Source of the DNA: Photorhabdus noenieputensis
GTDB lineage: Bacteria > Pseudomonadota > Gammaproteobacteria > Enterobacterales > Enterobacteriaceae
DNA: 64,000 bases
Direction of reading: 5' to 3'
NCBI RefSeq assembly: GCF_018448935.1
Contig: NZ_RCWC01000002.1
Coordinates: 45,644-109,643 of the forward strand
Position numbers and translations under genes: made by a program. The notes under the pieces were generated by a model that was not told the DNA's origin, ran no database searches, and saw nothing but the letters and a program-made list of their open reading frames with translations. Within the stretch, counting starts at the first letter, position 1, and each line of letters begins with the position of its first letter. Below are positions 30,249 to 39,752 of the stretch, one piece after another.

Positions 30249-31248
30249 AATTGACTCCACGATGGGTTTTAATAACCAGATAGAGCAACGGTCCGCCGAT
30301 TCCCGCGGTGATAATTCCCACCATGATCTCCCCGGGTGCTATTACCAACCGTGCCAGTATATCGGAAGTCAGCAGTAGGCAAGGCCCGGCAAACAGGCAA
30401 TAGGGCAGTAGCCAACGAAAATCGCTGCCAACTAAAGCCCGCATCAAGTGGGGGGCAGCTAAGCCAATAAAGGCAATAGGGCCTGCCATAGCGGTAGCCA
30501 CTGCCGCCAGCATAGTGGCAGTAATAAGCGATAACACGCGGGTGCGGGCAACATTAGCGCCAAGCGAGCTGGCGATACCTTCACCAAACACCATCACATT
30601 TAGGGAGGAGCTGAGTGAAAGGGTCAATATTAAGGCAAATAACAGATAGGGTATCAGCGAACTCGCTTCTGCCAGAGACATTGCACTGAGCGATCCGATG
30701 GTCCAGAATCGGTAGTTATCCAACACATGGGCATTCATTAATACAACGCCTTGCACAAAAGCAAATAAGCAAGCGTTAATGGCGGCACCGGTTAATACCA
30801 TGCGTGCTGGATTGCTATTACGTTGTCCTCCACTGAGCAGGTAGAACAGCAATGTAGCCAGACTAGCGCCAATAAATGCTGTCCAGAAGCGCGGAAGTTC
30901 ATCCAGCATGGGGATGAAAGAGAAACTGACAACCACCGTAGCAGCTCCGGCGTTAACACCTAGTAAGCCCGGTTCGGCTAACGGATTACGCAGCAATCCC
31001 TGTGTTACGGCCCCGGAAAGCGCCAGTGCCGCGCCAGCCATGATGCCAATTAACGTGCGTGGTTTGCGGGCATTGATGACTAAATCGCTATAGCTGCCAC
31101 TGTCGCCTAACCAATAGTGATGCCATATGGTTGATAGCGGTAATGTTTTTGCGCCCAGACTTAAACTGGCAATAATACAAATTAAGGTCAGTAATATCAT
31201 GAGACCTAAGCCAAGCAGCAGTAGGAATCGGCGTTTAGGATTTGTCAT
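30235..31248 (-). CDS. Ferric-siderophore ABC transporter, permease (FecC/FepD-like)
   Basis: A 337-residue FecCD-family permease, paralogous to its neighbour. It shows RKPRTLIGIMAGAALALSGA, LRNPLAEPGLLGVNAGAA, the AGPIAFIGLAAPHLMRALVG coupling-helix region and GIGGPLLYLVIK. Its start overlaps the stop of the binding-protein gene by ATGA, so the operon is tightly coupled. Together the two permeases form the inner-membrane channel. Confidence 0.9.
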   Translation of the reverse strand: MTNPKRRFLLLLGLGLMILLTLICIIASLSLGAKTLPLSTIWHHYWLGDSGSYSDLVINARKPRTLIGIMAGAALALSGAVTQGLLRNPLAEPGLLGVNAGAATVVVSFSFIPMLDELPRFWTAFIGASLATLLFYLLSGGQRNSNPARMVLTGAAINACLFAFVQGVVLMNAHVLDNYRFWTIGSLSAMSLAEASSLIPYLLFALILTLSLSSSLNVMVFGEGIASSLGANVARTRVLSLITATMLAAVATAMAGPIAFIGLAAPHLMRALVGSDFRWLLPYCLFAGPCLLLTSDILARLVIAPGEIMVGIITAGIGGPLLYLVIKTHRGVNYVAD

Positions 31249-32261
31249 GATGATTTAATTGCCTCTGCCAGAATTGGCATAAATTGTGATAAACCCCAGC
31301 GTAAACTAAGCGGTGTACCGTAAGACATGGCAACGACCAATGATTGGTCGGTTAGCGGGATATAACCGCCCTGATGTACAGCTCGGATGGATTGAAATAA
31401 CGGCTGTGCTTCTACTGCTTTACGTTCTTGTTCATTATTGAACCAAGTTATTAAGATATCAGCACCATTAAGATAATCCGCATTTTCCAGTCCTATATTG
31501 GCGGCGAAACTGCCGAAAGGATCGGCCAGTGTGCTGACTGATGGCAGTAGCGTTAAACCAAGATGGACTAACGTATCGACGCGTGGATCGCCTTTGACAT
31601 ATACCGATAGCATATTACTGCTGATACCAGCCTTGATGTAGGCGAAGGTATAGCTGTTGATATGTGGAATGGTATTGCTTGCCTCACGTAATATGGCATT
31701 CAGCTCGGTGGTGAGTTTTTCTCCCTGCGACTGTTTATCTAGCGCACGAGCAATTAATTCAATCTGTTGTTGTGGTGTTGTAAGCCAGGGATGAGACGGA
31801 TAAGCGATTACTGGGGCGAAGTGTGACAAATGGTCATAAATCTCTTGGGTGATGCCTGATTGAGTTGCCACGATCAGATCAGGCTTAAGGTTAATGACCT
31901 TCTCAATGTCCAACTCAGGATACATGTCTATTACGGTGGGTAAAGTTCCGCCACGCTGTTGCACCGCTTGTTTAAACCACGGCAGATAGCCTTGTTCATC
32001 TCCACCCCAACGATGGGATTCAATCCCGACAGGTACGATACCCAGATCCAGTACGATATCTTCCGCTCCCGCCCCGAGGGCGACAACACGCTGAGGTTGA
32101 TGTGTAATCACCGCGGTACCCAATACGGTAGTAATTTGTTTGGGATAGCCGGATTTATCTGACGGTGCATTGTTTGTGTTGGCTGGCTTATCACAGCCAG
32201 CCAACAGACTGACCAACAGCATCAGCAGTACGGCAAACCCTTTGCAACGCTTCAATTTCAT
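31245..32261 (-). CDS. Siderophore-binding lipoprotein (FecB/FepB-like)
   Basis: A 338-residue class III periplasmic binding protein. The signal ends in a lipobox LLAGC, so the mature protein is probably acylated at C23, unusual for E. coli homologues but common elsewhere. The fold is recognisable in QRVVALGAGAEDIVLDLGIV, INLKPDLIVATQSG and GGYIPLTDQSLV. It hands the ferric siderophore from the outer-membrane receptor (next gene upstream) to the permeases. Ligand specificity is inferred from context only. Confidence 0.9.
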   Translation of the reverse strand: MKLKRCKGFAVLLMLLVSLLAGCDKPANTNNAPSDKSGYPKQITTVLGTAVITHQPQRVVALGAGAEDIVLDLGIVPVGIESHRWGGDEQGYLPWFKQAVQQRGGTLPTVIDMYPELDIEKVINLKPDLIVATQSGITQEIYDHLSHFAPVIAYPSHPWLTTPQQQIELIARALDKQSQGEKLTTELNAILREASNTIPHINSYTFAYIKAGISSNMLSVYVKGDPRVDTLVHLGLTLLPSVSTLADPFGSFAANIGLENADYLNGADILITWFNNEQERKAVEAQPLFQSIRAVHQGGYIPLTDQSLVVAMSYGTPLSLRWGLSQFMPILAEAIKSS

Positions 32262-32329
32262 TGTTTGCTTTCCTTCAAATAAATAGAAACATAAGGTTTG
32301 CCGTCCGCAGTGTCATTATGACTTTAAAC

Positions 32330-34522
32330 TCAGAACTTATAACGCAAGATCGCTTCAATGTTGCGAGGTGCGCCATAGTAATACTGAGAATATTGGCCGA
32401 ACTGGGTGTAGTAGGTCTTATCAAAGACGTTATTCAGGTTAACCGTCAAAGAGAGATCCGGCGTGAATTGATAACGGCTCATCAGGTTCACCACAGCAAA
32501 GCTGTTTTGTTCCGCTTGCATTGAGGTCTTTCCAGGCCCATCAATGGTCAACCAGGTTTTATCCTGCCAGTTAACACCACCACCGATGGTCAGATTACTC
32601 ATCGCACCTGGCAGGGTGTAGGTGGTAAACAGTTTAAACAACCTATTTGGCATATTGGAATTGATTCGTACACCATTAGGATCTGTTGCCCGGAATTGTG
32701 TGTAACCAGTATAAAGACGCCAATTATCTGTCAGTTGACCACTGATTTCTGCTTCAAACCCGCGAGTTTTGGTACCATCCACTGTATAACGAGGGATGGA
32801 GAGATCCGGTAGTTTCGGTGCATTGTTATCTACTAATGGCAGGTTATCTTGACGGATTTCAAAGACTGCCAGTGAGTAATCGAGGTTGTTATCAAAGGCA
32901 ACACCTTTTAGGCCCACTTCATAGTTTTGTCCAGACACTGGGGCAAGTAATTTGTTATTGCGGTCACGGTGGCTTTCCGGGTTGAATATTTCGGTGTAAC
33001 TGGTGTAAACCGACAAATCTTGAGTAATGTTGTAGATCAACCCACCGTAAGGAACAAATTCGTCACTGTAGCTGGCATTCTGTGCTGTACCAAAGTTATC
33101 ACCGCGTGTTTGCCAACTGGTTACCCGGCCGCCGAGGATCAAGGTCAGCGGATCTGCCAGAGAAATTTGAGTGACGGCATAACTTGCGGTCTGTTCATTA
33201 CGGCCTTTTGAGCCATAAGTTCGCGTATTACTCCACTCTGGTTCAGGATATTGCCAGCCAGGAGAGGTGAAGTCACCCAGTCCGGCGCAGTTGCGCTTGA
33301 GCATACAGGTTGCGCTGAAGTAATCGTTCTGGAAATCCTGTTGCTGATGGTTTAAGCCGAAGCTGACATGGTGAGTGCGGTTAAATAACTGGTAATCACC
33401 ATTCACCTGTAGATCGTAGTTCTTCTGACGGCGACTGCCATCAATAAGTGTCATGTTACCTGGCACCATACCAATATTGGTGCTACGGTCAGGAAAACTT
33501 GTTGCCCACAGGACTTTTTGGTCTAGAGCGTTATTATCATAAGTAAAGGTGCCCTTTACACTCCAGCCGTTGTCAAAGTTATGTTGCAGGCTAGTAAAGG
33601 TGGAGAAGGTCCGAACTTTTGAAAAAGCCCAATCAGGAGCATAGCTGTCGCTGCGTTTATAGTCTGTTTTGCTGCCGTCGGCAAAGTAGATTGGCAAACC
33701 ACCAAACATACCGCCACGGGTGTGGTTGCGTTGATGATCAACGCCTATAGTCAGCAAGGTATTTTCTGTCAAATCCGCTTCAAGGATGCCATAGAACGGG
33801 TATCTTTCGTGGTTATTGCGATCAAGAAAGGAGTTGGCCGCTTGATAGGCTGTAACGAAACGTCCGCGTAGGTTGCCACTGTCATTTAGCGGGCCGGAGA
33901 GATCAAGGCCAGTGCGCCATTTATCCCAAGAACCCGCTCCGACAGAGAATTCACCACGAAAATCACGGGTAGGACGTTTACGAATCAGATTAACGGCTGC
34001 CGAAGGATTGCCTGGGCCGACCATCAAACCAGCCGCTCCACGTACTACTTCAATACGATCAAACAGGTCAGTATCCAGAAGATTGTCACCATAGTTAAAG
34101 CGAGTGTCGTAGTAGGTCGCAACTCCATCACGCAGGATGTTATTGATGCTCATGCCACGAGAAGTAAACCCGAAACGATCGCTATCAAACTGGCGTACGC
34201 TCATACCGGTTGTGCTATCGATGACGCTATTAACACTGTCCAGATTTTCGTCAAGCATACGTTGTTTGGTCACGACACTGACTGTCTGTGGCGTTTCACG
34301 CGCCGAGAGGTTTAGACCGGTGGCGGTGACCATCGACGTGGTATTGTACATCCCGGTGTCTTCGGTCACCCCTTCATGTTCTGGTTGTGAAGCGGTGACG
34401 AGTATCTTGTCATTTTGGGCAGCGGATTTATCGCTTGTATTTTGCGCACTTGCCGTGATTGCATAACTATTTCCCATCAGTACTAACTGGATAGTCATTG
34501 CAAGAGTTGTTTTTTTAATCAT
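32330..34522 (-). CDS. TonB-dependent ferric hydroxamate receptor (FhuE-like)
   Basis: A 730-residue outer-membrane receptor resembling E. coli FhuE (729), the coprogen/rhodotorulate/ferrioxamine B receptor. It has a Sec signal (MIKKTTLAMTIQLVLMGNSYA), a plug domain with RETPQTVSVVTKQRMLDE and DRIEVVRGAAGLMVGPGNPS, and a 22-strand barrel ending in aromatic F (RNIEAILRYKF). I choose the ATG at 34522 because it gives a normal signal peptide and has AAAGGA 5 nt upstream; another ATG at 34567 would add 15 residues. It probably recovers the siderophore made by the neighbouring genes. Confidence 0.9.
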   Translation of the reverse strand: MIKKTTLAMTIQLVLMGNSYAITASAQNTSDKSAAQNDKILVTASQPEHEGVTEDTGMYNTTSMVTATGLNLSARETPQTVSVVTKQRMLDENLDSVNSVIDSTTGMSVRQFDSDRFGFTSRGMSINNILRDGVATYYDTRFNYGDNLLDTDLFDRIEVVRGAAGLMVGPGNPSAAVNLIRKRPTRDFRGEFSVGAGSWDKWRTGLDLSGPLNDSGNLRGRFVTAYQAANSFLDRNNHERYPFYGILEADLTENTLLTIGVDHQRNHTRGGMFGGLPIYFADGSKTDYKRSDSYAPDWAFSKVRTFSTFTSLQHNFDNGWSVKGTFTYDNNALDQKVLWATSFPDRSTNIGMVPGNMTLIDGSRRQKNYDLQVNGDYQLFNRTHHVSFGLNHQQQDFQNDYFSATCMLKRNCAGLGDFTSPGWQYPEPEWSNTRTYGSKGRNEQTASYAVTQISLADPLTLILGGRVTSWQTRGDNFGTAQNASYSDEFVPYGGLIYNITQDLSVYTSYTEIFNPESHRDRNNKLLAPVSGQNYEVGLKGVAFDNNLDYSLAVFEIRQDNLPLVDNNAPKLPDLSIPRYTVDGTKTRGFEAEISGQLTDNWRLYTGYTQFRATDPNGVRINSNMPNRLFKLFTTYTLPGAMSNLTIGGGVNWQDKTWLTIDGPGKTSMQAEQNSFAVVNLMSRYQFTPDLSLTVNLNNVFDKTYYTQFGQYSQYYYGAPRNIEAILRYKF

Positions 34523-34617
34523 GGAATCCTTTTGCAAAAACGGATACATCACTTTCTTATTATTCATTCCATCCCCAAATTAAATCTGCTGGTATTTATC
34601 TATGTTGATATTTTTAT

Positions 34618-36441
34618 TTATTGCTGCTCTGCCTGATGAAGAGTAACCGAGTATTCATGGCGTAAAGCGTATAGTGGATTAACTAAAGTTCCGGCGAATT
34701 TGAGATTCTTTTCACGGTCGTCAAGATCGATCATCTGCTGATTATTTGCCATTTGCAGGCGGTTCAGGCAGGTACGAACAAATTCCCGCTTAAACAGATC
34801 GAACTTACGGAATTTTTCAATCTGATGCAGATGTTGTGATTGATAATTATGGACACAGCGTGCAACCAGTAACCAGAAACGCTCTTCTGGCAGATTGAGA
34901 TCTTTTTGCAACAGTGGAATCAGGTAGCGGAAGAAACAATCGAAAATATCCAGGAAGATATAGTTAATTTTCATGTCGTCTTCGATAGTGACGTGCAGGA
35001 AATTAATCTCTTCAGGCAATTGGAGATCACCATTCAAAATAGCGATTTCTTCACCAATATCTTTCATCAACATGTTTGTCGGGCTGTTATTATCCAATAC
35101 CAACATCAGGTTTTCGCCGTGTGGCATAAACACCAGATCATAGGTGAAGAAAGAGCGCAATAATGGAGAGAGGTAAGCATCGAGATAACGTGACACCCAC
35201 TCTTCTGGATTTAAACCGGAATACTTTACTAAGGCGGCAATGACGGAATTACCTTGATGATCAACATGCAGCAACGAAGCCATTGTCATCAAGCGTTGGT
35301 TATCTTTCAACAACGTCATTGGGCTTTCACGCCACAGTGCAGACAACATTTTCTTATGTGGGCTATCTTTCTTAATGGCTGATTCAAAGTAGTTATTGAA
35401 ATAACCGAGAGCAGCACGTTCCCGTAATACGTTAAAACCCTTCTGTTGGAAGAAACTGTCATTATGGACTAAGTTGCTGAGCCACTCATTGACTGATGGG
35501 GTTGTAACCATGCTGTGTGGATCGAGCCCCCGCATAAAGCCCATGTTCAGCACGGATAGGGCGGTTTTAACGTAGTTCTTCTTCGGTTGAGTAATGTTGA
35601 AGAAAGTACGGATAGATTGCTGTGCGAGGTAGCGATCATGGCCTTCTCCAAGATAAACAATATTATCATTGGCAATATCTGCCGCAAAGCTGATGGCGAT
35701 ACGGTGCTGCCATTGCCAGGGGTGGAGAGGCATCAAATAATAATCTGACGGGCATAATCCCAACATATTAAGGTGGCGTTCAAATTGGGCTGGCAGATAT
35801 TTCCCCAATTCTTCTTCTATTAATTGTTGGTATGAAAGATCGGATAAGGCAGAAAAAATAGCTTTATTCTTATGTACCGCAATCCAGATTAAAGTCACCG
35901 GGCTGGCGCTTTCAGGTGCATAGCGCTGATAATCATCGGCATCAAAACCAATTCGGCCATTATTCGCAATAAAGACCGGATGGCCTTCACTCATTGCCGT
36001 TTCAACGACTTGATAATCAGCATGAGCTAAATCTTGGGCTGTAAGTCGGTTGTACTGATATTTAAAAGCGTGACCGTAGAGGGTGCTAGATATCTCATCG
36101 AGATAAATCGGTAGCATTTTTTCCGGGATTTCCAGTAGCGGATACAACTCAATAATCAGTTGAATGGCATCAAGTGGCTGAGATTGATTCTCCTTGAATT
36201 TGGTTACGGATGCGGCATCAATATCAATATGATCGAGCTGATAAGCCTCCGCTTGAAAATGGTATTGGTAGTCACCTATTGCCAGAGAGTACTGTTGCTG
36301 TCCATGATAGGTAGGATTAATTAATTTTTCGTGACACAGCTCACGAAATATTTTTGTCACCAGGTGGCGATTGGCATGGAGCCAGTTCTCTGCGTTGAGG
36401 TGCAGAGTGTGATTATCAGAGTTAATATGTAGTGAACTCAT
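34618..36441 (-). CDS. Second IucA/IucC-family NIS siderophore synthetase
   Basis: A 607-residue stand-alone NRPS-independent siderophore synthetase without the acyltransferase domain of DfoC. Motifs shared with the DfoC C-terminal half are EGHPVFIANNGRIGFD, LMPLHPWQWQH, ALSVLNMGFMRGLDP, MPHGENLMLVLDN and NRLQMANNQQMIDL. It looks like a type C enzyme that activates the acid of an acyl-hydroxamate unit, but a different substrate choice is possible. It lies at the head of the transport gene run, just before the receptor gene and behind a Fur-like site. Why one locus needs two such enzymes is unclear (see findings). Confidence 0.88.
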   Translation of the reverse strand: MSSLHINSDNHTLHLNAENWLHANRHLVTKIFRELCHEKLINPTYHGQQQYSLAIGDYQYHFQAEAYQLDHIDIDAASVTKFKENQSQPLDAIQLIIELYPLLEIPEKMLPIYLDEISSTLYGHAFKYQYNRLTAQDLAHADYQVVETAMSEGHPVFIANNGRIGFDADDYQRYAPESASPVTLIWIAVHKNKAIFSALSDLSYQQLIEEELGKYLPAQFERHLNMLGLCPSDYYLMPLHPWQWQHRIAISFAADIANDNIVYLGEGHDRYLAQQSIRTFFNITQPKKNYVKTALSVLNMGFMRGLDPHSMVTTPSVNEWLSNLVHNDSFFQQKGFNVLRERAALGYFNNYFESAIKKDSPHKKMLSALWRESPMTLLKDNQRLMTMASLLHVDHQGNSVIAALVKYSGLNPEEWVSRYLDAYLSPLLRSFFTYDLVFMPHGENLMLVLDNNSPTNMLMKDIGEEIAILNGDLQLPEEINFLHVTIEDDMKINYIFLDIFDCFFRYLIPLLQKDLNLPEERFWLLVARCVHNYQSQHLHQIEKFRKFDLFKREFVRTCLNRLQMANNQQMIDLDDREKNLKFAGTLVNPLYALRHEYSVTLHQAEQQ

Positions 36442-36890
36442 GGTGATAACAATCCCTATTCATAATCAAAAATCGTATCCAACATAGTCGCTATACACTG
36501 GAAACAAATCGGTACGCTTAATTTTGAAATTTTCGAATATAAGCATCCTTACTCCAGGTATTCATTCCGGTTCTCTTAGACAGGTGACTTTTGGGGTATT
36601 CAATTTTGATAACATTAATACAAATTATTATCATTAACAACTGTGTAAGTGTAAGGATTTACTCTAGTTTTGTTTAAATAGCAGGCGAAAATGTGGCGTT
36701 ATGGCGCTGCATTGAGATGAGTAAGATGAATTGGGGGAGAATTTTTGATCGGCTATAACCTTTAACAAAACCTGCTTTTATACCGAGATGATGTTCAATG
36801 ACATGCTGTAATTATTTCGAGAGTGAGATAGCATAATGCTCAGGCGTTTTGAATGGCGTCTGTGATTTTTTAATATGGTTGAGGAAAAGC
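36442..36890. promoter_or_regulatory. Divergent spacer between the siderophore locus and recQ
   Basis: About 450 bp between a minus-strand synthetase gene and plus-strand recQ. It contains the Fur-like site near 36620 and AT-rich promoter-like DNA for both directions. No ORF in it is convincing. Confidence 0.5.
36620..36638. promoter_or_regulatory. Fur-box-like site upstream of the synthetase-receptor genes
   Basis: ACAAATTATTATCATTAAC matches about 13 of 19 Fur consensus positions, with the central ATTATTATCATTA identical to part of the stronger site at 28292. It lies about 180 bp upstream of the synthetase start. Confidence 0.6.
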
Positions 36891-38717
36891 GTGTCTACCG
36901 CAGAGGTCATTAATACGATATCACTGACGGAGCAGGTATTGCGGGAAACCTTTGGTTATTTGCAATTTCGGCCTGGTCAGCAACAAGTTATCAATACCAT
37001 TCTTGAAGGGCGTGACTGTCTGGTCATTATGCCGACTGGTGGCGGTAAATCATTGTGTTACCAAATTCCGGCGCTGGTACAGGAAGGGGTAACTTTGGTT
37101 GTTTCCCCGTTGATATCTTTAATGAAAGATCAGGTGGATCAACTGCGGGCAAATGGCGTTGCGGCAGATTGTCTGAATTCAACTCAGGCCCGTGAACAGC
37201 AGATTGATGTGATCCGGCGTTGCCGTCAGGGAATGATTAAATTGTTGTATATCGCTCCTGAGCGTTTGATGATGGATAACTTCCTTGAACAACTTCTGGA
37301 ATGGCAACCGGCAATGCTGGCTGTGGATGAAGCTCACTGTATTTCACAATGGGGCCATGATTTCCGGCCGGAATACCGGGCGTTGGGGCAGCTCAGGCAG
37401 CGCTTTCCTGCCTTACCCGTCATTGCGTTGACGGCCACCGCTGATGAAACTACCCGCAATGATATTGTCCGACTACTGAATCTTAATAATCCACTTATCC
37501 ATATCAGCAGTTTTGACCGTCCCAATATCCGTTATACCTTGATAGAAAAATACAAACCATTAGATCAACTGTGGCTATTTATTCGCGGTCAAAAAGGTAA
37601 AAGCGGCATTGTTTACTGCAACAGTCGGAACAAAGTTGAAGAAATATCAGAACGCTTACAAAAACGCGGCTTGAGTGTCGCGCCATACCATGCCGGGTTG
37701 GATAACGGTCAACGTGCGCGAGTGCAGGATGCATTTCAGCGTGATGATTTACAGGTGGTGGTGGCAACCGTGGCGTTTGGTATGGGAATTAATAAACCCA
37801 ATGTTCGGTTTGTGGTGCATTTTAATATTCCACGTAATATCGAATCCTATTATCAGGAAACGGGACGCGCTGGACGTGATGGTCTGCCGGCGGAAGCGGT
37901 GCTGTTTTATGATCCTGCGGATATGGTATGGCTTCGTCGTTGTCTGGAAGAGAAAGAGGCGGGTACACAGCAGGATATTGAACGGCACAAGCTCAATGCG
38001 ATGGGGGCTTTTGCCGAAGCGCAAACTTGCCGCCGTCTGGTGTTATTGAACTACTTTGGTGAAAGCAAACAAACTCTTTGCGGCAACTGTGATATCTGTC
38101 TTGATCCACCAAAAAATTATGATGGTTTGGTGGATGCCCAAAAAGCGCTTTCTTGTATTTACCGGGTTGGGCAGCGCTTTGGTATCGGCTATATTGTTGA
38201 AGTGCTCCGAGGCGCGAATAATCAGCGTATCCGTGATATGAGACATGATCATTTGCCGGTTTACGGCATCGGTAAGGATCAGAGTCAGGAACACTGGATG
38301 AGTGTATTGCGGCAACTTATTCATTTAGGCTTTATCAGTCAAAACATTGCCAATTATTCTGCATTACAATTAACGGAAGCTGCGCGTCCGATATTGCGTG
38401 GTGAAGTTTCGCTAAAACTGGCTGTTCCACGAATACAGAATCTGAAAGGGCGTAGTCAGCAAAGTAAATCGTATAGTGGTAATTATGATCGCAAACTATT
38501 TGCCAAGCTGCGTAAATTACGGAAATCTATTGCTGACGAAGAAAATATCCCGCCTTTTGTTGTATTTAACGATGTCACGCTAATTGAAATGGCGGAGCAA
38601 TGCCCGGTTACGGCTGATGAATTGTTATTAATCAATGGGGTAGGGCAACGGAAACTGGAACGTTTTGGTAACGTCTTTATGGCTTTAATTTGTGAACATC
38701 TAGAGGAGTTTGGATAG
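36891..38717 (+). CDS. recQ: ATP-dependent DNA helicase RecQ
   Basis: A 608-residue RecQ (E. coli 609). It is a 3'-5' helicase in RecF-pathway recombination and replication fork repair. Motifs: QFRPGQQQVI (motif 0), MPTGGGKSLCYQIPA (I), LLAVDEAHCISQWGHDFRPEY (II with aromatic-rich loop), ALTATAD (III) and YYQETGRAGRDGLPAE (VI). A zinc-binding set (C-RR…C-GNC-DIC), the winged helix and a C-terminal HRDC domain follow. I choose a GTG start because GAGGA lies 6 nt upstream and the length then matches; an in-frame TTG at 36849 is unlikely. Confidence 0.97.
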   Translation: MSTAEVINTISLTEQVLRETFGYLQFRPGQQQVINTILEGRDCLVIMPTGGGKSLCYQIPALVQEGVTLVVSPLISLMKDQVDQLRANGVAADCLNSTQAREQQIDVIRRCRQGMIKLLYIAPERLMMDNFLEQLLEWQPAMLAVDEAHCISQWGHDFRPEYRALGQLRQRFPALPVIALTATADETTRNDIVRLLNLNNPLIHISSFDRPNIRYTLIEKYKPLDQLWLFIRGQKGKSGIVYCNSRNKVEEISERLQKRGLSVAPYHAGLDNGQRARVQDAFQRDDLQVVVATVAFGMGINKPNVRFVVHFNIPRNIESYYQETGRAGRDGLPAEAVLFYDPADMVWLRRCLEEKEAGTQQDIERHKLNAMGAFAEAQTCRRLVLLNYFGESKQTLCGNCDICLDPPKNYDGLVDAQKALSCIYRVGQRFGIGYIVEVLRGANNQRIRDMRHDHLPVYGIGKDQSQEHWMSVLRQLIHLGFISQNIANYSALQLTEAARPILRGEVSLKLAVPRIQNLKGRSQQSKSYSGNYDRKLFAKLRKLRKSIADEENIPPFVVFNDVTLIEMAEQCPVTADELLLINGVGQRKLERFGNVFMALICEHLEEFG

Positions 38718-38731
38718 TCTGAGGACAGCTT

Positions 38732-39730
38732 ATGACGCCGGAAATGTTGAAAGAAAGTTGGTTCAATCGTGAGATGCAGTTCTCTGCTTTTGCCAACGGG
38801 CCTTTATTAGATTTTTGGCAAGCTAGGGAAGAGTGTGAATTTATCGGTGTCGATAATGTACTGATACGTTATGTCCGTTTTTGTGCAGCGGTAAAAAATG
38901 ACAGAGCGGTTGTTATCTTTCCTGGCCGTAGTGAAAGTTATGTTAAATACTCGGAAGTAGCATTTGATTTTTATCACCTTGGCTACGATGTTTTTATTAT
39001 TGATCATCGTGGGCAGGGGCGATCCAGCAGGATGCTTGCAGATCCACAAAAAGGGCATGTAGAAAAATTTGATGATTATATTGATGACGTTGAAATATTA
39101 ATAGAAAGAGAAATTCTTCCTCGTCATTATTCTCACTGTTATGCATTAGCTCATTCAATGGGGGCGGCAATATTAGGGGGATTTTTATTACGTCGCAGCC
39201 AGATATTTGATGCAGCAGCCCTTTGTGCTCCTATGTTTGGTATTAACTTTCCTATGCCACGTTGGTTGGCAACTTTTCTGGTGAACCGGGCTGAAAAGCG
39301 GCCAGATATGCGCAACCATTACGCGGTACTCACTGGGAAATGGCGTCCGTTGCCTTATTTGATAAACCTGCTGACACACAGTTATGAACGTTATAGCCGT
39401 TACCTCCGTTATTACGCGGATTATCCTGAATTACGTATCGGGGGGCCGACATATCGTTGGGTGCGGGAAAGTATCTGGATTGGCGATATGCTGATAGAAA
39501 AAGCCGGAGAAATTGAGACGCCATTGATAATTTTAAAAGCCAGTGAAGATAAGGTTGTTAATAATTGCCGATTACGGGCTTTTTGTGAATCACGTAATAA
39601 AGCGGGGGCTTTCATCAAAGAACGTTCACCTTTGATTATTCAAGGGGCGCATCATGAGATCCTGTTTGAAAAAGATAAATTACGTAGCCAGGCCCTCAAC
39701 GCCATTTGTGATTTTTTTGACCAGAATTGA
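38732..39730 (+). CDS. pldB: Lysophospholipase L2
   Basis: A 332-residue alpha/beta hydrolase close to E. coli PldB. The nucleophile is S142 in ALAHSMGAAI, DHRGQGRSSR precedes it, and the late histidine is in IIQGAHHEILFEKD. It hydrolyses lysophospholipids at the cytoplasmic side of the inner membrane. It lies 14 bp after recQ, so rhtB and rhtC, which separate them in E. coli, are absent here. Confidence 0.93.
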   Translation: MTPEMLKESWFNREMQFSAFANGPLLDFWQAREECEFIGVDNVLIRYVRFCAAVKNDRAVVIFPGRSESYVKYSEVAFDFYHLGYDVFIIDHRGQGRSSRMLADPQKGHVEKFDDYIDDVEILIEREILPRHYSHCYALAHSMGAAILGGFLLRRSQIFDAAALCAPMFGINFPMPRWLATFLVNRAEKRPDMRNHYAVLTGKWRPLPYLINLLTHSYERYSRYLRYYADYPELRIGGPTYRWVRESIWIGDMLIEKAGEIETPLIILKASEDKVVNNCRLRAFCESRNKAGAFIKERSPLIIQGAHHEILFEKDKLRSQALNAICDFFDQN

Positions 39731-39752
39731 TTCAATTATAGGAATGATAACT

